From Nostoc sp. LEGE 06077 (lineage in GTDB: Bacteria; Cyanobacteriota; Cyanobacteriia; Cyanobacteriales; Nostocaceae), in assembly GCF_015207705.1 (NCBI RefSeq), contig NZ_JADEWI010000028.1:1-64000 (forward strand): a stretch of 64,000 nucleotides of DNA, read 5' to 3'. The position numbers were made by a program, and so were the translations under genes. How positions within the stretch are numbered: the first letter of the stretch is position 1; each line of letters begins with the position of its first letter. Below are positions 1 through 9,509 of this stretch, in pieces. Under the pieces are notes generated by a model. That model was given only the letters and a program-made list of their open reading frames with translations. It had not been told where the DNA came from and searched no databases.

Positions 1-48
1 AGTTTTATCTTGCTCTCTAGTCAGAAATACCCTTAAACGGCTACCCAT
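1..48 (-). CDS. IS630-type transposase, N-terminal 16 codons (partial)
   Basis: On the minus strand an ATG at 48-46 opens the frame MGSRLRVFLTREQDKT, which runs off the left edge. This resembles the start of the helix-turn-helix region of cyanobacterial IS630-family transposases, recalled from memory. Only 16 codons are visible, so the family call rests on a short match and on context: the neighbouring Uma2 gene breaks off abruptly between this frame and position 130, as an insertion would cause. It could also be an unrelated short frame. Confidence 0.45.
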   Translation of the reverse strand, partial: MGSRLRVFLTREQDKT

Positions 49-92
49 ATTGCTGTTACCTTTGTAGACGCATTGTACGTATTTACTTATCT

Positions 93-386
93 TTACATAG
101 TTTGGTTTTTTCGCCTCGTTCTACTTACTACACACAAATCAGTTAACCTAGACTTATTTCTTCCTGTTCTCGTCCCAGTTTCCCGAAAAGTTAACCAAGG
201 TAAACTTAAACGCTGAATTTCTGCTTTAAATAAGGTAGCTAAAAATTCGACAATTAAGAAATGTTCAATCGTTGGGGGATTCATTAATTCCAGCCTGCCA
301 TCCACTAACTCGTAGTGAAAACCACTGCCATCATCATAAGTTAAATACTCTTCAAATGTGAGTTTTGTTACTGGTGTAGTGACCAT
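93..386 (-). pseudogene. Uma2-family (DUF820) nuclease-fold protein, truncated
   Basis: The ATG at 386 opens a 97-codon frame. Its first ~87 residues look like the N-terminal half of a cyanobacterial Uma2/DUF820 protein: YDDGSGFHYELVDGRLELM, then NPPTIEHFLIVEFL and the TDLCVV strand. The family is usually about 180-200 residues, and its later restriction-endonuclease-like core (VVEIVSP and following) is absent. The frame ends in unrelated residues (SRTRRKNQTM) that coincide with the candidate IS end at 96-127. The likely history is disruption by the transposon at the left edge. Uma2 proteins are abundant in cyanobacteria and of uncertain function. Confidence 0.72.
96..127. repeat. Candidate terminal repeat of the IS630-type element
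   Basis: This 32-nt stretch lies between the truncated Uma2 frame and the transposase start. It ends in CGTTCTACTTA beside TA dinucleotides, the usual target of IS630/mariner elements. A similar sequence (26 of 32 positions by eye) recurs at 31319-31350, far from any transposase, which suggests a mobile-element end rather than unique sequence. Confidence 0.4.
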
Positions 387-471
387 CCCAACATCCCCCT
401 AGACGATACCATTATCGTAACTGAAGCGTGAAGTCTGAAGTGTCATCTTTCTCCCTCCTGACCAATAACTA

Positions 472-1473
472 ATGACAACAATTAAAGATATTGGCGAACA
501 AGGCCTGTTAGCAAAATTACAAAGCTTTTGTCCCGCAGAAATGATTGGGGATGATGCAGCAGTGTTGGTAACTGTGCCAGGAAAATCTTTAGTAGTAACA
601 ACAGATGTCTTAGTTGATGGCGTACACTTCAGTGATGCTACCACTTCCCCAGAGGATGCAGGTTGGCGAGCCGCAGCCGCTAATTTATCAGATTTAGCAG
701 CAATGGGGGCTTCTCCTTTGGGTATTACCGTTGGGTTGGGGCTTCCTGGCGATTTACAAGTCAGTTGGGTTGAGCGGCTTTACCAAGGAATGGCAGAATG
801 CCTGCAAAAATACAATACCCCAATTGTTGGCGGTGATGTAGTGCGATCGCCTGTGACAACTATTTCAATTACCGCTTTTGGTCAAGTCGATCCCCAACGA
901 ATTATCCGCCGTTCTGCTGCTCAAGTGGGATATGCGATCGTTGTCACAGGAGTTCATGGAGCCTCCCATGCTGGCTTACAATTGCTTTTGCACCCTCAAT
1001 TAGGACAAAACCTCACTAACGCAGACAAGACTGCTCTCATCAAAACCCATCAACGCCCTCAACCACGATTAGATGTCTTACCAATTCTTTGGAATATTTT
1101 AAGTCCCTCCCCACTATCCATCGCAGGGATGGATAGTAGTGATGGTTTAGCAGATGCAGTTTTACAAATTTGCCACGCCAGTGGTGTTGGTGCTGTGTTA
1201 GAACGCCATCAAATTCCCTTACCAGTATCTTTTGAGCATTGGCTAAAACCAGAACAAGCAATAGAATATGCTCTCTACGGTGGTGAAGACTTTGAATTAG
1301 TTCTGTTTTTACCAAAAGAACAAGCAAATACTTTAGTACAACATTTGAGCCAAAATGCAGCAATTATTGGAACCATTACATCTGGTTCAGACGTATTACT
1401 ACATGATGAGCATGAAAAAATCCCTGACCAAGTTCTTAGCCTTAGTCAGGGATTTCAACATTTTAGGCTATAG
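472..1473 (+). CDS. thiL: Thiamine-monophosphate kinase ThiL
   Basis: This enzyme phosphorylates thiamine monophosphate to thiamine pyrophosphate with ATP, the last step of cofactor synthesis in the cytosol. The 333 residues match the family length. Visible motifs are MIGDDAAVL (about residues 24-32), the metal-binding VDGVHF (about 48), GDVVRSP (about 123), GMDSSDGLADA (about 220) and YGGEDFELV (about 269), in the order of the AIR-synthase/ThiL superfamily. The ATG at 472 is the only reasonable start. The gene converges with gap2, whose stop is about 50 bp away, and stands alone without other thiamine genes. Confidence 0.95.
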   Translation: MTTIKDIGEQGLLAKLQSFCPAEMIGDDAAVLVTVPGKSLVVTTDVLVDGVHFSDATTSPEDAGWRAAAANLSDLAAMGASPLGITVGLGLPGDLQVSWVERLYQGMAECLQKYNTPIVGGDVVRSPVTTISITAFGQVDPQRIIRRSAAQVGYAIVVTGVHGASHAGLQLLLHPQLGQNLTNADKTALIKTHQRPQPRLDVLPILWNILSPSPLSIAGMDSSDGLADAVLQICHASGVGAVLERHQIPLPVSFEHWLKPEQAIEYALYGGEDFELVLFLPKEQANTLVQHLSQNAAIIGTITSGSDVLLHDEHEKIPDQVLSLSQGFQHFRL

Positions 1474-1526
1474 TCCAATGTCAAGAGTCAATAGTAAAAA
1501 CTATTAACCATTGTACAGATACCAAA

Positions 1527-2540
1527 TTATTGCCACTTCACGGCTACTAATTCTGCTAAATCCAGAACACGTTGGCTGTAACCCCACTCGTTGTCATACC
1601 ATGCCATAACTTTTACTAAGTCACTGCCCATTACTAAAGTTAGGTTAGCATCAATAATTGAAGAAGCATCAGTGCCTTGGTAATCTGAAGATACCAATTC
1701 GAGTTCACTGTAGTCTAAGATACCTTTTAGTGAACCTTCTGAGGCATCTTTGAGAGCTTGGTTCACTTCTTCCGTAATAGTACGCTTCTCAACCTGAACA
1801 ACGAAATCTACCATTGAGACGTTCGGGGTTGGTACACGTAAGGCAACGCCATTCAGCTTACCTTTGAGTTCCGGAATTACTAGCGCCACTGCTTTTGCTG
1901 CACCTGTCGAGGTGGGTACAATATTGATGGCTGCTGCTCTTGCCCGGCGCACATCGCGGTGAGAAGCGTCTAGCAAACGCTGGTCTCCGGTGTAGCTGTG
2001 GGTTGTAGTCATTGTACCTTTGATAATGCCGAATCGGTCATTTAGTACCTTGGCAATGGGAGCTAGGCAGTTGGTTGTACAGCTGGCATTACTAATAATG
2101 TGATGTATGTTGTGATCGTAATCGTGATGATTCACGCCGATCACAAAAGTACCATCTTCATTTTTTCCAGGAGCGGTAATGAGAACCTTTTTGGCTCCAG
2201 CATTTACGTGCTTTAACGCTCCTTCTTTGCTAGTAAATACCCCAGTTGCTTCAATAATCAGGTCAATTCCCCATTCTCTCCAGGGCAAGTTTTCTGGATT
2301 GCGATCAGATACGCATTTAATGGTTTTTCCGTTAACGATGATAGAGTTATCATCTGCGGTAATGTCAACATCCTTTAACTTCCCAAGCATTGAGTCATAC
2401 TTTAGGAGGTGAGCATTTGTTCTAGGATCTGATGTGTCATTGACAGCTACAAGGTCGATATTACTATTTTGCCGACCTAGCCAACAACGTGCAAAGTTAC
2501 GCCCGATGCGCCCGAAACCGTTGATTGCGACTCTAATCAC
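1527..2540 (-). CDS. gap2: Glyceraldehyde-3-phosphate dehydrogenase, Gap2 (Calvin-cycle) type
   Basis: This is the photosynthetic GAPDH that interconverts 1,3-bisphosphoglycerate and glyceraldehyde-3-phosphate with NADPH/NADH. It shows the Rossmann motif INGFGRIGR at the N-terminus, the catalytic cysteine in [12 protein letters not shown], and the C-terminal [11 protein letters not shown]. The segment [17 protein letters not shown] is characteristic of Gap2 rather than glycolytic Gap1. The start chosen is the GTG at 2540 ([10 protein letters not shown]), which gives 337 residues, the normal length, and has AGAGG about 10 nt upstream. A longer TTG-initiated frame to 2591 adds 17 residues without family support. 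nadD lies 116 bp upstream on the same strand. Confidence 0.95.
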   Translation of the reverse strand: MIRVAINGFGRIGRNFARCWLGRQNSNIDLVAVNDTSDPRTNAHLLKYDSMLGKLKDVDITADDNSIIVNGKTIKCVSDRNPENLPWREWGIDLIIEATGVFTSKEGALKHVNAGAKKVLITAPGKNEDGTFVIGVNHHDYDHNIHHIISNASCTTNCLAPIAKVLNDRFGIIKGTMTTTHSYTGDQRLLDASHRDVRRARAAAINIVPTSTGAAKAVALVIPELKGKLNGVALRVPTPNVSMVDFVVQVEKRTITEEVNQALKDASEGSLKGILDYSELELVSSDYQGTDASSIIDANLTLVMGSDLVKVMAWYDNEWGYSQRVLDLAELVAVKWQ

Positions 2541-2656
2541 AGTGTCTTGCCCTCTGTATTTATGCCTATAAGTTGATATCTTTGACCCCAATCATATCGC
2601 AAAGGAGGGGAGTATTAATAACTATAAAGTGTTAGATCCAAAAAAAAATATATATT

Positions 2657-3280
2657 TTATTCAGATTTTTCTGAATAGAGGTTGTGAGTCGTAATGTAGA
2701 ATCTAACCGACTCAGGGACTAAATACTTAATAGATTGACTTTCACAAAAAAGTTTGCGAATAAGACTTGACGAAACTCCTACTAAGGGTATATTCAAGAA
2801 TTGCCAGTGAATGGTAAGTGACTGCTGTTTGAGTTGTTGCTCCACTTGTTGGCAGATTATATCGCTTTGAACTCTATCCCTATCTAATTGTCGGGGCGCA
2901 ATCAACCAATCACACATTTGTGCTAGTTCGTGTCCACGGTACCAACGGGGTAACGTTTGGAAAGTATCCAAACCCACAATCCAGTACCAGCGAGTATTTG
3001 AATAAATAGCAGATAAGTCAATCAAAGTGTTGATTGCATAAGAAGTTCCAGAGCGACTGGTATCCACTAAGGAAACCGTAAAAGCTGGGTTTTCTTTTGT
3101 AGCTATTTGTAGCATCTTGACTCGATGCTCAAATGGTGCTGCTTGTTTATGTGGAGGATTGAGCGATGGTACCCAAATTATTTGATCTAGGGATAGCTGA
3201 TTCAAAGCCGTTTCGGCTATGAGCAAGTGTCCCCAATGAATTGGATCAAATGTGCCACCAAAAATTGCCAGTTGCTGCAT
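2657..3280 (-). CDS. nadD: Nicotinate-nucleotide adenylyltransferase NadD
   Basis: This enzyme adenylates nicotinate mononucleotide to deamido-NAD in NAD biosynthesis. The frame begins MQQLAIFGGTFDPIHWGHL, which contains the nucleotidyltransferase GGTFDPxHxGH motif; SSSLIRK near the C-terminus is the second nucleotide-binding signature. The ATG at 3280 gives 207 residues. The longer frame to 3328 adds residues before the first beta strand that the family does not have. It is followed by gap2 on the same strand after 116 bp and may be cotranscribed with it. It is divergent from murC across a 400-bp spacer. Confidence 0.9.
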   Translation of the reverse strand: MQQLAIFGGTFDPIHWGHLLIAETALNQLSLDQIIWVPSLNPPHKQAAPFEHRVKMLQIATKENPAFTVSLVDTSRSGTSYAINTLIDLSAIYSNTRWYWIVGLDTFQTLPRWYRGHELAQMCDWLIAPRQLDRDRVQSDIICQQVEQQLKQQSLTIHWQFLNIPLVGVSSSLIRKLFCESQSIKYLVPESVRFYITTHNLYSEKSE

Positions 3281-3678
3281 CCGATCAAGCCTAAGCTTTA
3301 TACCTTTGAAACACAATTTCACTATCAATGTATTATTGTACTCAATTCATGCCTTAGCTTGATGAAATTTAAAAGCGATTTGGTTACGAATGTATTATCG
3401 TAGCCGTTACCAGTCAGGAATCTAAAAATTATGTATTTGTCATTACATGAATTTCTTTCCCGATGCAGTGGAAATTTGCAGAATAATCTTAAAAATAGTT
3501 CAGAAATAGCAAAAACCTCCTACAAAGGTAAAATCATTCTCAATCCGCATAACGAAAGCGGAAAAGCTCTCAGACAGCCAGCATAAAAAAGGTGTAGAAA
3601 AATTTACGGTAAAAAACAAATTCCTGTTATGATACGCGTGTCATTTGTGAATATGGTGTGGTGTAAGAGGAGTAATCA
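3281..3678. other. Divergent intergenic region between nadD and murC
   Basis: About 400 bp, AT-rich, with no convincing gene. It must carry the promoters of both flanking genes. Toward murC a TATGAT hexamer at 3628-3633 is a plausible -10 element; no good -35 is seen at ideal spacing. A clear ribosome-binding site (AGGAG, about 3668-3672) precedes the murC ATG. Two similar strings containing AATGTATTAT lie near 3325 and 3389; their meaning is unknown. Confidence 0.5.
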
Positions 3679-5142
3679 ATGAGTAATGCTGTGGATTTTG
3701 GCGGTAGACCATTCCATTTCATTGGAATTGGTGGCATAGGTATGTCTGCTCTGGCATACGTTTTGGCAAAGCGTAAATTGCCAGTATCAGGTTCAGATGT
3801 TCGTCCAAATCATATTACGCGCAAGTTGGAATCTATCGGTACACATATTTTTGGTAAGCAAGAAGCAAGTAATCTTGAATTCTTTCATCCCAAGGTAATG
3901 ACGAATGAAGCAGCATTAAGTTCACAAGAATTATTAACTGCTCCTACTCAGTTCTCATTACCTCAAGTAATTTGTTCAACTGCAATTAACACTAATAATT
4001 TAGAATATAAAGCTGCGTTGGAATTGGGTTGTCCAATATTACATCGTTCAGATGTACTAGCTGCTTTGATTGCTGATTATAAAAGTATTGCTGTAGCAGG
4101 CACTCATGGCAAAACTACAACCAGTAGTATGATTGGTTATATGCTTCTACAAGCTGGTTTAGACCCCACAATTTTGGTAGGAGGTGAAGTTAATGCTTGG
4201 GAAGGTAATGCTCGCTTAGGCGAAAGCCAATATCTAGTAGCAGAAGCAGATGAATCTGATGGTTCCTTAGTGAAACACGCACCTGAGATTGGCATTATCA
4301 CTAATATTGAACTAGATCATCCTGACCACTACGAAACATTAGAAGAAGTAGTTGATACTTTCCAAATATTTGCGCGGGGTTGTAAGACTTTAATTGGTAG
4401 TATTGATTGTGAGACAGTGCGCGATCGCCTGCAACCTACAATCAGCTACAGTCTACATCCAGATACTAATGCTGACTATAGCGTTACTAATATTGACTAT
4501 CGTCACGATGGCACGACTGCACTAGTTTGGGAACGCGGTAAAGCTTTAGGTGTGTTAAAGTTGCGCTTACTAGGCCGTCATAACCTGAGTAATGCTTTAG
4601 CAGCAGTTGCTGTCGGTCGAGTTTTAAATTTAGAATTTGGTGAAATTGCCAAAGCTATTGCCACCTTTGAAGGTGCAAGACGACGTTTTGAGTTTCGCGG
4701 AGAAGTTGATGGCATTACATTTATTGATGACTATGCCCATCATCCTAGTGAACTGCGTGCTACTCTGGCGGCTGCACGTCTTCAAGCTAGACCAGGACAA
4801 AGAGTTGTGGCTATCTTCCAACCCCATCGCTATAGCCGCACACTGACATTTTTAGAAGAATTTTCTGAGTCGTTTGCTCATGCTGATTTAGTTGTACTAA
4901 CTGATATTTACAGTGCAGGCGAACCTAACTTAGGACAAATCAGTGGTGAGCAGTTAGCCGCAGCCGTTAGTAAGTTCCACTCACAAGTGGTGTATCAACC
5001 AACCTTACCCCAAGTATGCGATTTCTTGCTGAAGACGCTACGTCCTGGAGACTTAGCACTATTTCTGGGTGCGGGCAATTTAAATCAAGTAATTCCTGAA
5101 GTCATTACTACTCTTTGCGAAGCTGCTACAGCCACATCCTAA
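3679..5142 (+). CDS. murC: UDP-N-acetylmuramate--L-alanine ligase MurC
   Basis: This cytosolic ligase adds L-alanine to UDP-MurNAc in an ATP-dependent step of peptidoglycan synthesis. The 487 residues show the N-terminal Rossmann motif FIGIGGIGMSALA, the ATP-binding loop GTHGKTTTSS (about residues 141-150), EADESDGS in the central domain, and DDYAHHPSE and FQPHRYSRT in the C-terminal domain. All Mur-ligase domains are complete. An AGGAG ribosome-binding site supports the ATG at 3679. murB follows 89 bp downstream on the same strand, so the two early murein steps are probably coexpressed. Confidence 0.96.
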   Translation: MSNAVDFGGRPFHFIGIGGIGMSALAYVLAKRKLPVSGSDVRPNHITRKLESIGTHIFGKQEASNLEFFHPKVMTNEAALSSQELLTAPTQFSLPQVICSTAINTNNLEYKAALELGCPILHRSDVLAALIADYKSIAVAGTHGKTTTSSMIGYMLLQAGLDPTILVGGEVNAWEGNARLGESQYLVAEADESDGSLVKHAPEIGIITNIELDHPDHYETLEEVVDTFQIFARGCKTLIGSIDCETVRDRLQPTISYSLHPDTNADYSVTNIDYRHDGTTALVWERGKALGVLKLRLLGRHNLSNALAAVAVGRVLNLEFGEIAKAIATFEGARRRFEFRGEVDGITFIDDYAHHPSELRATLAAARLQARPGQRVVAIFQPHRYSRTLTFLEEFSESFAHADLVVLTDIYSAGEPNLGQISGEQLAAAVSKFHSQVVYQPTLPQVCDFLLKTLRPGDLALFLGAGNLNQVIPEVITTLCEAATATS

Positions 5143-5231
5143 GACCGTTGAAGAACGGCCAGATCAATTTATAACTATTGCTGTATTTTTGCGGCAGAAA
5201 AATGTAAAAATTTCACAAAATTGATGTCACA

Positions 5232-6233
5232 ATGAAAATCTCCCAGGCAGCTGGAAACATCTGCACAGTTTCTGCTACACCTACACAGAAACAAGAATCA
5301 GATAAATCATCAGATAGCAAAATAATTTACTTACCAGGTACAGATTGTATTATCAAGCCACAAGCTTCGTTGTCTGCATTCACATCCTATAGAGTAGGGG
5401 GAGCAGCGGAATGGTATGTTGCGCCCCGCAACTTAGAAGCACTACAAGCAAGCTTGAATTACGCAAAAGAACATAATTTAACAGTAACAACTTTAGGTGC
5501 AGGTTCTAACCTGCTGGTGAGCGATCGCGGTTTACCAGGCTTAGTGATTGCCACACGTCATCTTCGCCACAGTCATTTTGACCCAGAGACAGGTTTATTA
5601 ACAGTAGCGGCTGGAGAATCTATTCCTAGCCTAGCATGGGAAGCCGCACAACTGGGCTGGCAAGGCTTAGAGTGGGCTGTTGGTATTCCCGGCACTGTAG
5701 GTGGTGCTGTAGTTATGAATGCCGGCGCACATAATAGCTGCATTGCAGATATCTTAGTGAGTGCAGAAGTCTTTTCACCCGATGGCAAACTAGAAACTCT
5801 CACCCCCGCCCAATTGGGTTATAGCTACAGGACTTCATTACTTCAAGGTAGCGATCGCATTATCACCCAAGCAACTTTGCAATTGCAACCAGGTGCTGAT
5901 CCAGCCAAAGTTTTAGCATTAACCAAACAACACAAGCAGCATCGACTTTCCACCCAACCTTACAACTTTCCTAGTTGTGGTAGCGTGTTCCGTAACCCCA
6001 AACCTTATACTGCTGGCTGGTTAATTGAACAAACAGGTCTCAAAGGCTATCAAATTGGTGGCGCACAAGTAGCTCAACTCCATGCCAATTTTATTGTCAA
6101 TCGTGGTGGAGCCAAAGCTAGTGATATTTTCTGCTTAATTCGACACATCCAACAAAAAGTACAAGAACACTGGTCAATTTTATTAGAGCCAGAAGTCAAA
6201 ATGATGGGTGAGTTTCAGGCAGCTTGTGGATAA
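5232..6233 (+). CDS. murB: UDP-N-acetylenolpyruvoylglucosamine reductase MurB
   Basis: This FAD enzyme reduces UDP-GlcNAc-enolpyruvate to UDP-MurNAc, the step before MurC. Motifs are [12 protein letters not shown] (FAD binding, about residues 88-99), [17 protein letters not shown] (about 152-168), SCGSVFRNP (with the catalytic serine region, about 245) and EPEVKMMG at the C-terminus. The first ~35 residues before [17 protein letters not shown] are low-complexity and not part of the fold, so the true start could be slightly internal. The ATG at 5232 is kept as the first in frame. It sits directly behind murC. Confidence 0.95.
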   Translation: MKISQAAGNICTVSATPTQKQESDKSSDSKIIYLPGTDCIIKPQASLSAFTSYRVGGAAEWYVAPRNLEALQASLNYAKEHNLTVTTLGAGSNLLVSDRGLPGLVIATRHLRHSHFDPETGLLTVAAGESIPSLAWEAAQLGWQGLEWAVGIPGTVGGAVVMNAGAHNSCIADILVSAEVFSPDGKLETLTPAQLGYSYRTSLLQGSDRIITQATLQLQPGADPAKVLALTKQHKQHRLSTQPYNFPSCGSVFRNPKPYTAGWLIEQTGLKGYQIGGAQVAQLHANFIVNRGGAKASDIFCLIRHIQQKVQEHWSILLEPEVKMMGEFQAACG

Positions 6234-6234
6234 T

Positions 6235-6352
6235 CAGGAGTTAGAGGTTAGGGACTAGGGGCCAGTGAAAAATTTAATTCATGAGCAGCTATATTCAATT
6301 ACATTATTTCTACTTCCTAGTCTCTAGTCCCTCATTCCTCATCTCTAGCGTT
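6235..6352. repeat. Imperfect inverted, heptamer-like intergenic repeat
   Basis: GTTAGAGGTTAGGGACTAGG near the left end is partly complementary to CCTAGTCTCTAGTCCCTCA near 6320, which could fold into a long imperfect hairpin. The units follow the short tandem (about 7-bp) style common between Nostoc genes. It lies between murB and ybaB and may affect 3' ends; no function is shown. Confidence 0.5.
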
Positions 6353-6438
6353 AATTATTAGTAACAAAAGTGGCAAATTACCGCCCGCATCTATAATTGA
6401 ATTTGATTTGTTATTGAAAGCACACGCGGACAATCATT

Positions 6439-6786
6439 ATGACAGGTAAAGGACAAGGATTTGGCTTTGGCTTAGGAAAAATGAAAGAACTAGCCGAAGC
6501 CTTTAAAAAAGCACAGCAAGTTCAAGAAGGCGCAAAGCGACTCCAAGAAGAATTGGAGCAAATGGAAATTCAAGGAGAAGCTGGTGGTGGTCTGGTTAAG
6601 GTGATTGTCAGCGGAAACCAAGAACCAAAGCGAGTAGAAATTTCTCCTGATGCCTTAGCACAAGGATCAGAACTACTTTCTGATCTCATCACAGTGGCAA
6701 TGAAAGACGCTTACAACAAGTCCACGGCAACAATGCGGGAACGTATGGAAGAATTGACCAGTGGACTTGAATTACCTGGATTTTAG
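6439..6786 (+). CDS. YbaB/EbfC-family nucleoid-associated protein
   Basis: This small DNA-binding protein belongs to the YbaB/EbfC family, which forms dimers and is associated with the nucleoid. The 115 residues show the typical layout: a Gly-rich start, a long charged helix ([27 protein letters not shown] in pattern), a strand pair with [21 protein letters not shown], and a C-terminal helix ending [12 protein letters not shown]. The length is normal. It follows murB by 205 bp and is separated from the next gene by a tandem repeat. Confidence 0.92.
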   Translation: MTGKGQGFGFGLGKMKELAEAFKKAQQVQEGAKRLQEELEQMEIQGEAGGGLVKVIVSGNQEPKRVEISPDALAQGSELLSDLITVAMKDAYNKSTATMRERMEELTSGLELPGF

Positions 6787-6875
6787 TCAATAGTCATTGG
6801 TCATTAGTCATTAGTCATTAGTTGAAACGAATGACAAGTGACTATTGACAAATGACAAGTGACAAAGGACAAAAA
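6787..6875. repeat. Heptamer tandem repeat (STRR-like) with inverted halves
   Basis: Direct heptamers of the type TCATTAG (about 6790-6823) are followed by complementary heptamers of the type TGACAAA (about 6830-6871), so the region can form a long hairpin. The same family recurs at 40396-40467 and 42582-42656. The upstream in-frame ATG for the phosphatase gene (6852) lies inside this array, which is why the start at 6882 is preferred. Confidence 0.7.
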
Positions 6876-6881
6876 ATACTT

Positions 6882-7361
6882 ATGCCCTACAAGCTGTTGT
6901 TTGTCTGTTTGGGAAACATTTGTCGTTCGCCCTCCGCAGAGAACATCATGAGTCATCTGATTGATCAGGCTGGATTAAGTGGTAGTATCTTCTGTGATTC
7001 TGCTGGTACATCTAGCTATCACATTGGTAGTCCGCCTGACCGACGGATGAGCGCGGCGGCGACGGCTAAATTAGGAATTCAACTACGTGGTCGAGCCAGA
7101 CAGTTTGCCAAATCAGATTTTCAAGAGTTTGATCTGATTTTGGCAATGGATCAAGATAATTACAACGATATTCTCACTCTTGACCCAACCGGCAAATATC
7201 ACGGCAAAGTGCGCTTAATGTGTGAATTTTGCACTCAACATAACCTTAAGGAAGTTCCAGATCCCTACTATGGTGGAGTAGAGGGGTTTAATCAAGTCAT
7301 AGATTTACTAGTTGATGCTTGTGAAGGTCTACTTGAGAAGATTACCAAGCAGCAAATATAA
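6882..7361 (+). CDS. Low-molecular-weight protein-tyrosine phosphatase
   Basis: This is a cytosolic phosphatase of the Wzb/arsenate-reductase fold that acts on phosphotyrosine. It begins MPYKLLFVCLGNICRSPSAE, which holds the C-x5-R-S P-loop (VCLGNICRS); the general-acid aspartate is in VPDPYYGG near the C-terminus. The 159 residues match the family. In cyanobacteria such phosphatases are candidates to reverse BY-kinase activity, and one such kinase homologue lies at 18786-20978, but pairing is only inferred. A longer frame from 6852 would start within a tandem repeat. Confidence 0.92.
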   Translation: MPYKLLFVCLGNICRSPSAENIMSHLIDQAGLSGSIFCDSAGTSSYHIGSPPDRRMSAAATAKLGIQLRGRARQFAKSDFQEFDLILAMDQDNYNDILTLDPTGKYHGKVRLMCEFCTQHNLKEVPDPYYGGVEGFNQVIDLLVDACEGLLEKITKQQI

Positions 7362-7664
7362 GCTTGATTAACTGAAGAAAGGCAGAGGGTAGGAGGAAAG
7401 AAATTTATTTTATAGCAGGGGATAGGGGATAGGGAATAGGTAACAGGTGACAGGTAACAGAGTTAAAAGTCTTTGATTGTCAGTTTTATCGCTTACCAAT
7501 GTCCTAACTAGCTTGGCTACAGCTATACTTCTAGCAAAAGGTTAAAGCTCTATCATTGCTTGATCAACGAAGGCCAAAAAATTTAATTTGTGCGGCGCAG
7601 CACTAAGCATCCTTGTTAGATCACGCGAAATAACCCTTCTGCCTTCTCAAGTAACACAAAACAG
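7362..7664. other. Intergenic region with heptamer repeat (about 7417-7460)
   Basis: About 300 bp between convergent genes. It contains GGGGATAGGGGATAGGGAAT followed by TAACAGGTGACAGGTAACAG, two tandem heptamer tracts whose complement occurs at 37410-37458 and, in a variant, at 58400-58443. The rest is AT-rich and shows no gene or clear terminator. Confidence 0.6.
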
Positions 7665-8348
7665 CTATTCTACTAAACCATGTTTAATTGCAAACCTTAC
7701 CAGTTCAGCCCGGTTACTGGTAGCGGTTTTTCTTAATAAACTACTAACGTATTTTTCTACTGTTCTTGGACTCAGGTGTAACTGCTGGCCCATTTCGACA
7801 TTTGACAAGCCATGAGTCAGCAGTTCGAGAACTTCTTGTTCTCTGGAAGTTAAGGATGAGAAAAACTCAGGTTTATCCAGATGGGTAAATACAGGGTTAT
7901 GCGCTTCTAATGCTGTTCCTGGGGTAGAAGTAGTGACATTTTCTTTATAGGAAACCCGGTACTCTGATTGAATAATTTGCGATCGCTCCAACAAATTACG
8001 AATCGCCGCTGCTAACTCCTCTAACTCAAATGGTTTTGGTAAGTATAAATCACACCCCGATTGATAACCCAGAATTCTCTCTTGGGTTTTTGTCCGTGCT
8101 GTTAATAAAATTACAGGCAATAAGCGGAATCCTGGTTGTTGACGCACCCTGCGTACCAGTTCATAGCCATTCATTCGTGGCATTACAATATCAGTGACAA
8201 TTAAATCAGGACGATATTCTTCTACCATTGCCAAAGCCTCTTGACCGTCATTAGCTGTGATCACCGAGTAGCCAGACAGTTCAAGATAATCACTAATAGA
8301 TAGACGAGTGCCCAGATCGTCATCCACCACAAGGATCGTCAAGGGCAT
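7665..8348 (-). CDS. Two-component response regulator, REC plus LuxR-type HTH (NarL family)
   Basis: A receiver domain occupies about residues 1-120: the acidic pair in VVDDD, the phospho-acceptor Asp in DLIVTDIVMP, the Thr of LLTAR and the Lys of LPKPFE. After a ~40-residue linker comes a LuxR/FixJ helix-turn-helix, LTSREQEVLELLTHGLSNVE through SPRTVEKYVSSLLRK. It should therefore be a phosphorylation-controlled transcription factor. The ATG at 8348 is chosen, with AGGGG upstream; the longer frame to 8420 would start with TTG. It may be of the Ycf29 type found in cyanobacteria and some plastids. No partner kinase is adjacent. Confidence 0.88.
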   Translation of the reverse strand: MPLTILVVDDDLGTRLSISDYLELSGYSVITANDGQEALAMVEEYRPDLIVTDIVMPRMNGYELVRRVRQQPGFRLLPVILLTARTKTQERILGYQSGCDLYLPKPFELEELAAAIRNLLERSQIIQSEYRVSYKENVTTSTPGTALEAHNPVFTHLDKPEFFSSLTSREQEVLELLTHGLSNVEMGQQLHLSPRTVEKYVSSLLRKTATSNRAELVRFAIKHGLVE

Positions 8349-8823
8349 GGACAGTACACCCCTAGCATTTTTGTTACTTAGAAATTTGCTTCTACGAGCT
8401 TTTTCAGTGAACACAGGCAATAATAGTGTTCTTATGTTTCATACTATGACAGGATTACCAGCTAATGACTGTCCGATGGGGAATTTATAAAGAAAATCTT
8501 AAATCATTAGAGTAGCTCAAGCAGTTTAACGTAGGTTTCATAGCTAGTGCTTGTCAGGCATAGAGACTTTTGTAATTCTTAACAACACTCAATTAATCTA
8601 GAGTAATCACTCAGCATAATGTAAATAATATTGACTTTACTCATGATAATGCAGCAGATAGCGCAGCAAGTAACATTTTAATTGATGGTTATAAAAAGCT
8701 AGATTAATAGGATAACACTGATATTCAGCTAATAATTAATTTATAGTAGTTTAATATGCCTCTATAAATTCACAAGGTCGTCTAAACGATTTTTGCAATA
8801 CATTTAAACTTCTAAAAATATCA
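8349..8823. other. Intergenic region between divergent response regulator and smpB
   Basis: About 475 bp, AT-rich, holding the upstream regions of both divergent genes. I see no open reading frame, repeat, RNA gene or clear promoter motif that I can support. Confidence 0.5.
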
Positions 8824-9291
8824 ATGAGTGAAAAAAGCGACAGTTACAAAGTTATTAGCGACAACCGTCAAGCCCGTTATTTGTATGAAATCTTGGAAAC
8901 CTATGAAGCTGGCGTTCAGTTGACGGGAACAGAGGTTAAGTCCATTCGTGCCGGTAAGGTAAATCTACAAGATGGTTATGGTTTGATTCGTGATGGGGAA
9001 CTATGGTTACTCAACGTGCATATTTCTCCATACAATGCTAGTGGGCAATATTTCAATCATGAACCGCGACGGACGCGTAAGCTACTACTGCATCGTCAGG
9101 AAATTCGTAAGTTAATTGGCAAAGTAGAACAACAGGGTTTGACACTCGTACCTTTAAAAATGTACCTCAAGCGAGGTTGGGTAAAGGTGAGTCTTGCCCT
9201 TGGTAAAGGTAAAAAACTCCATGACAAGCGAGATGATATCAAACGCCGCCAAGATCAACGCGATATTCAAAGAGCAATGAAAAATTATTAA
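8824..9291 (+). CDS. smpB: SsrA-binding protein SmpB
   Basis: SmpB binds tmRNA and delivers it to stalled ribosomes during trans-translation. The 155 residues contain YEAGVQLTGTEVKSIRAGKV and the RNA-binding beta barrel through LLLHRQEI, with the basic C-terminal tail KGKKLHDKRDDIKRR followed by RDIQRAMKNY. The length is typical. The ATG at 8824 fits the family's N-terminus. The gene is monocistronic here; the tmRNA gene itself is not seen in this window. Confidence 0.96.
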   Translation: MSEKSDSYKVISDNRQARYLYEILETYEAGVQLTGTEVKSIRAGKVNLQDGYGLIRDGELWLLNVHISPYNASGQYFNHEPRRTRKLLLHRQEIRKLIGKVEQQGLTLVPLKMYLKRGWVKVSLALGKGKKLHDKRDDIKRRQDQRDIQRAMKNY

Positions 9292-9509
9292 AGAGTCCAT
9301 ACATAGTCCAGAGTCATTGCTCACAAGAGGGGCTTGAGACTAGTATATTTACTCAATATGAGTTAAATGCCCCGCGAATATTAACAGCACCTTGCTATAC
9401 CTTCAGTGTTAGTTGATAAAAAACCTAGTTTATAGCTACAGATTGATTCTGGCCGCATTAGGACTCGATAGAGTGGTGGGTAACTTTGCAACCAATAAGG
9501 GACTTCATC

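Noticed and set aside
1040-1363. Minus-strand frame of 107 codons inside thiL
   Set aside because: It lies antisense to a complete, motif-rich thiL gene and has no family-like sequence.
7588-7815. Plus-strand frame of 75 codons overlapping the response regulator end
   Set aside because: It overlaps the conserved HTH region of the response regulator on the other strand and shows no recognisable protein.
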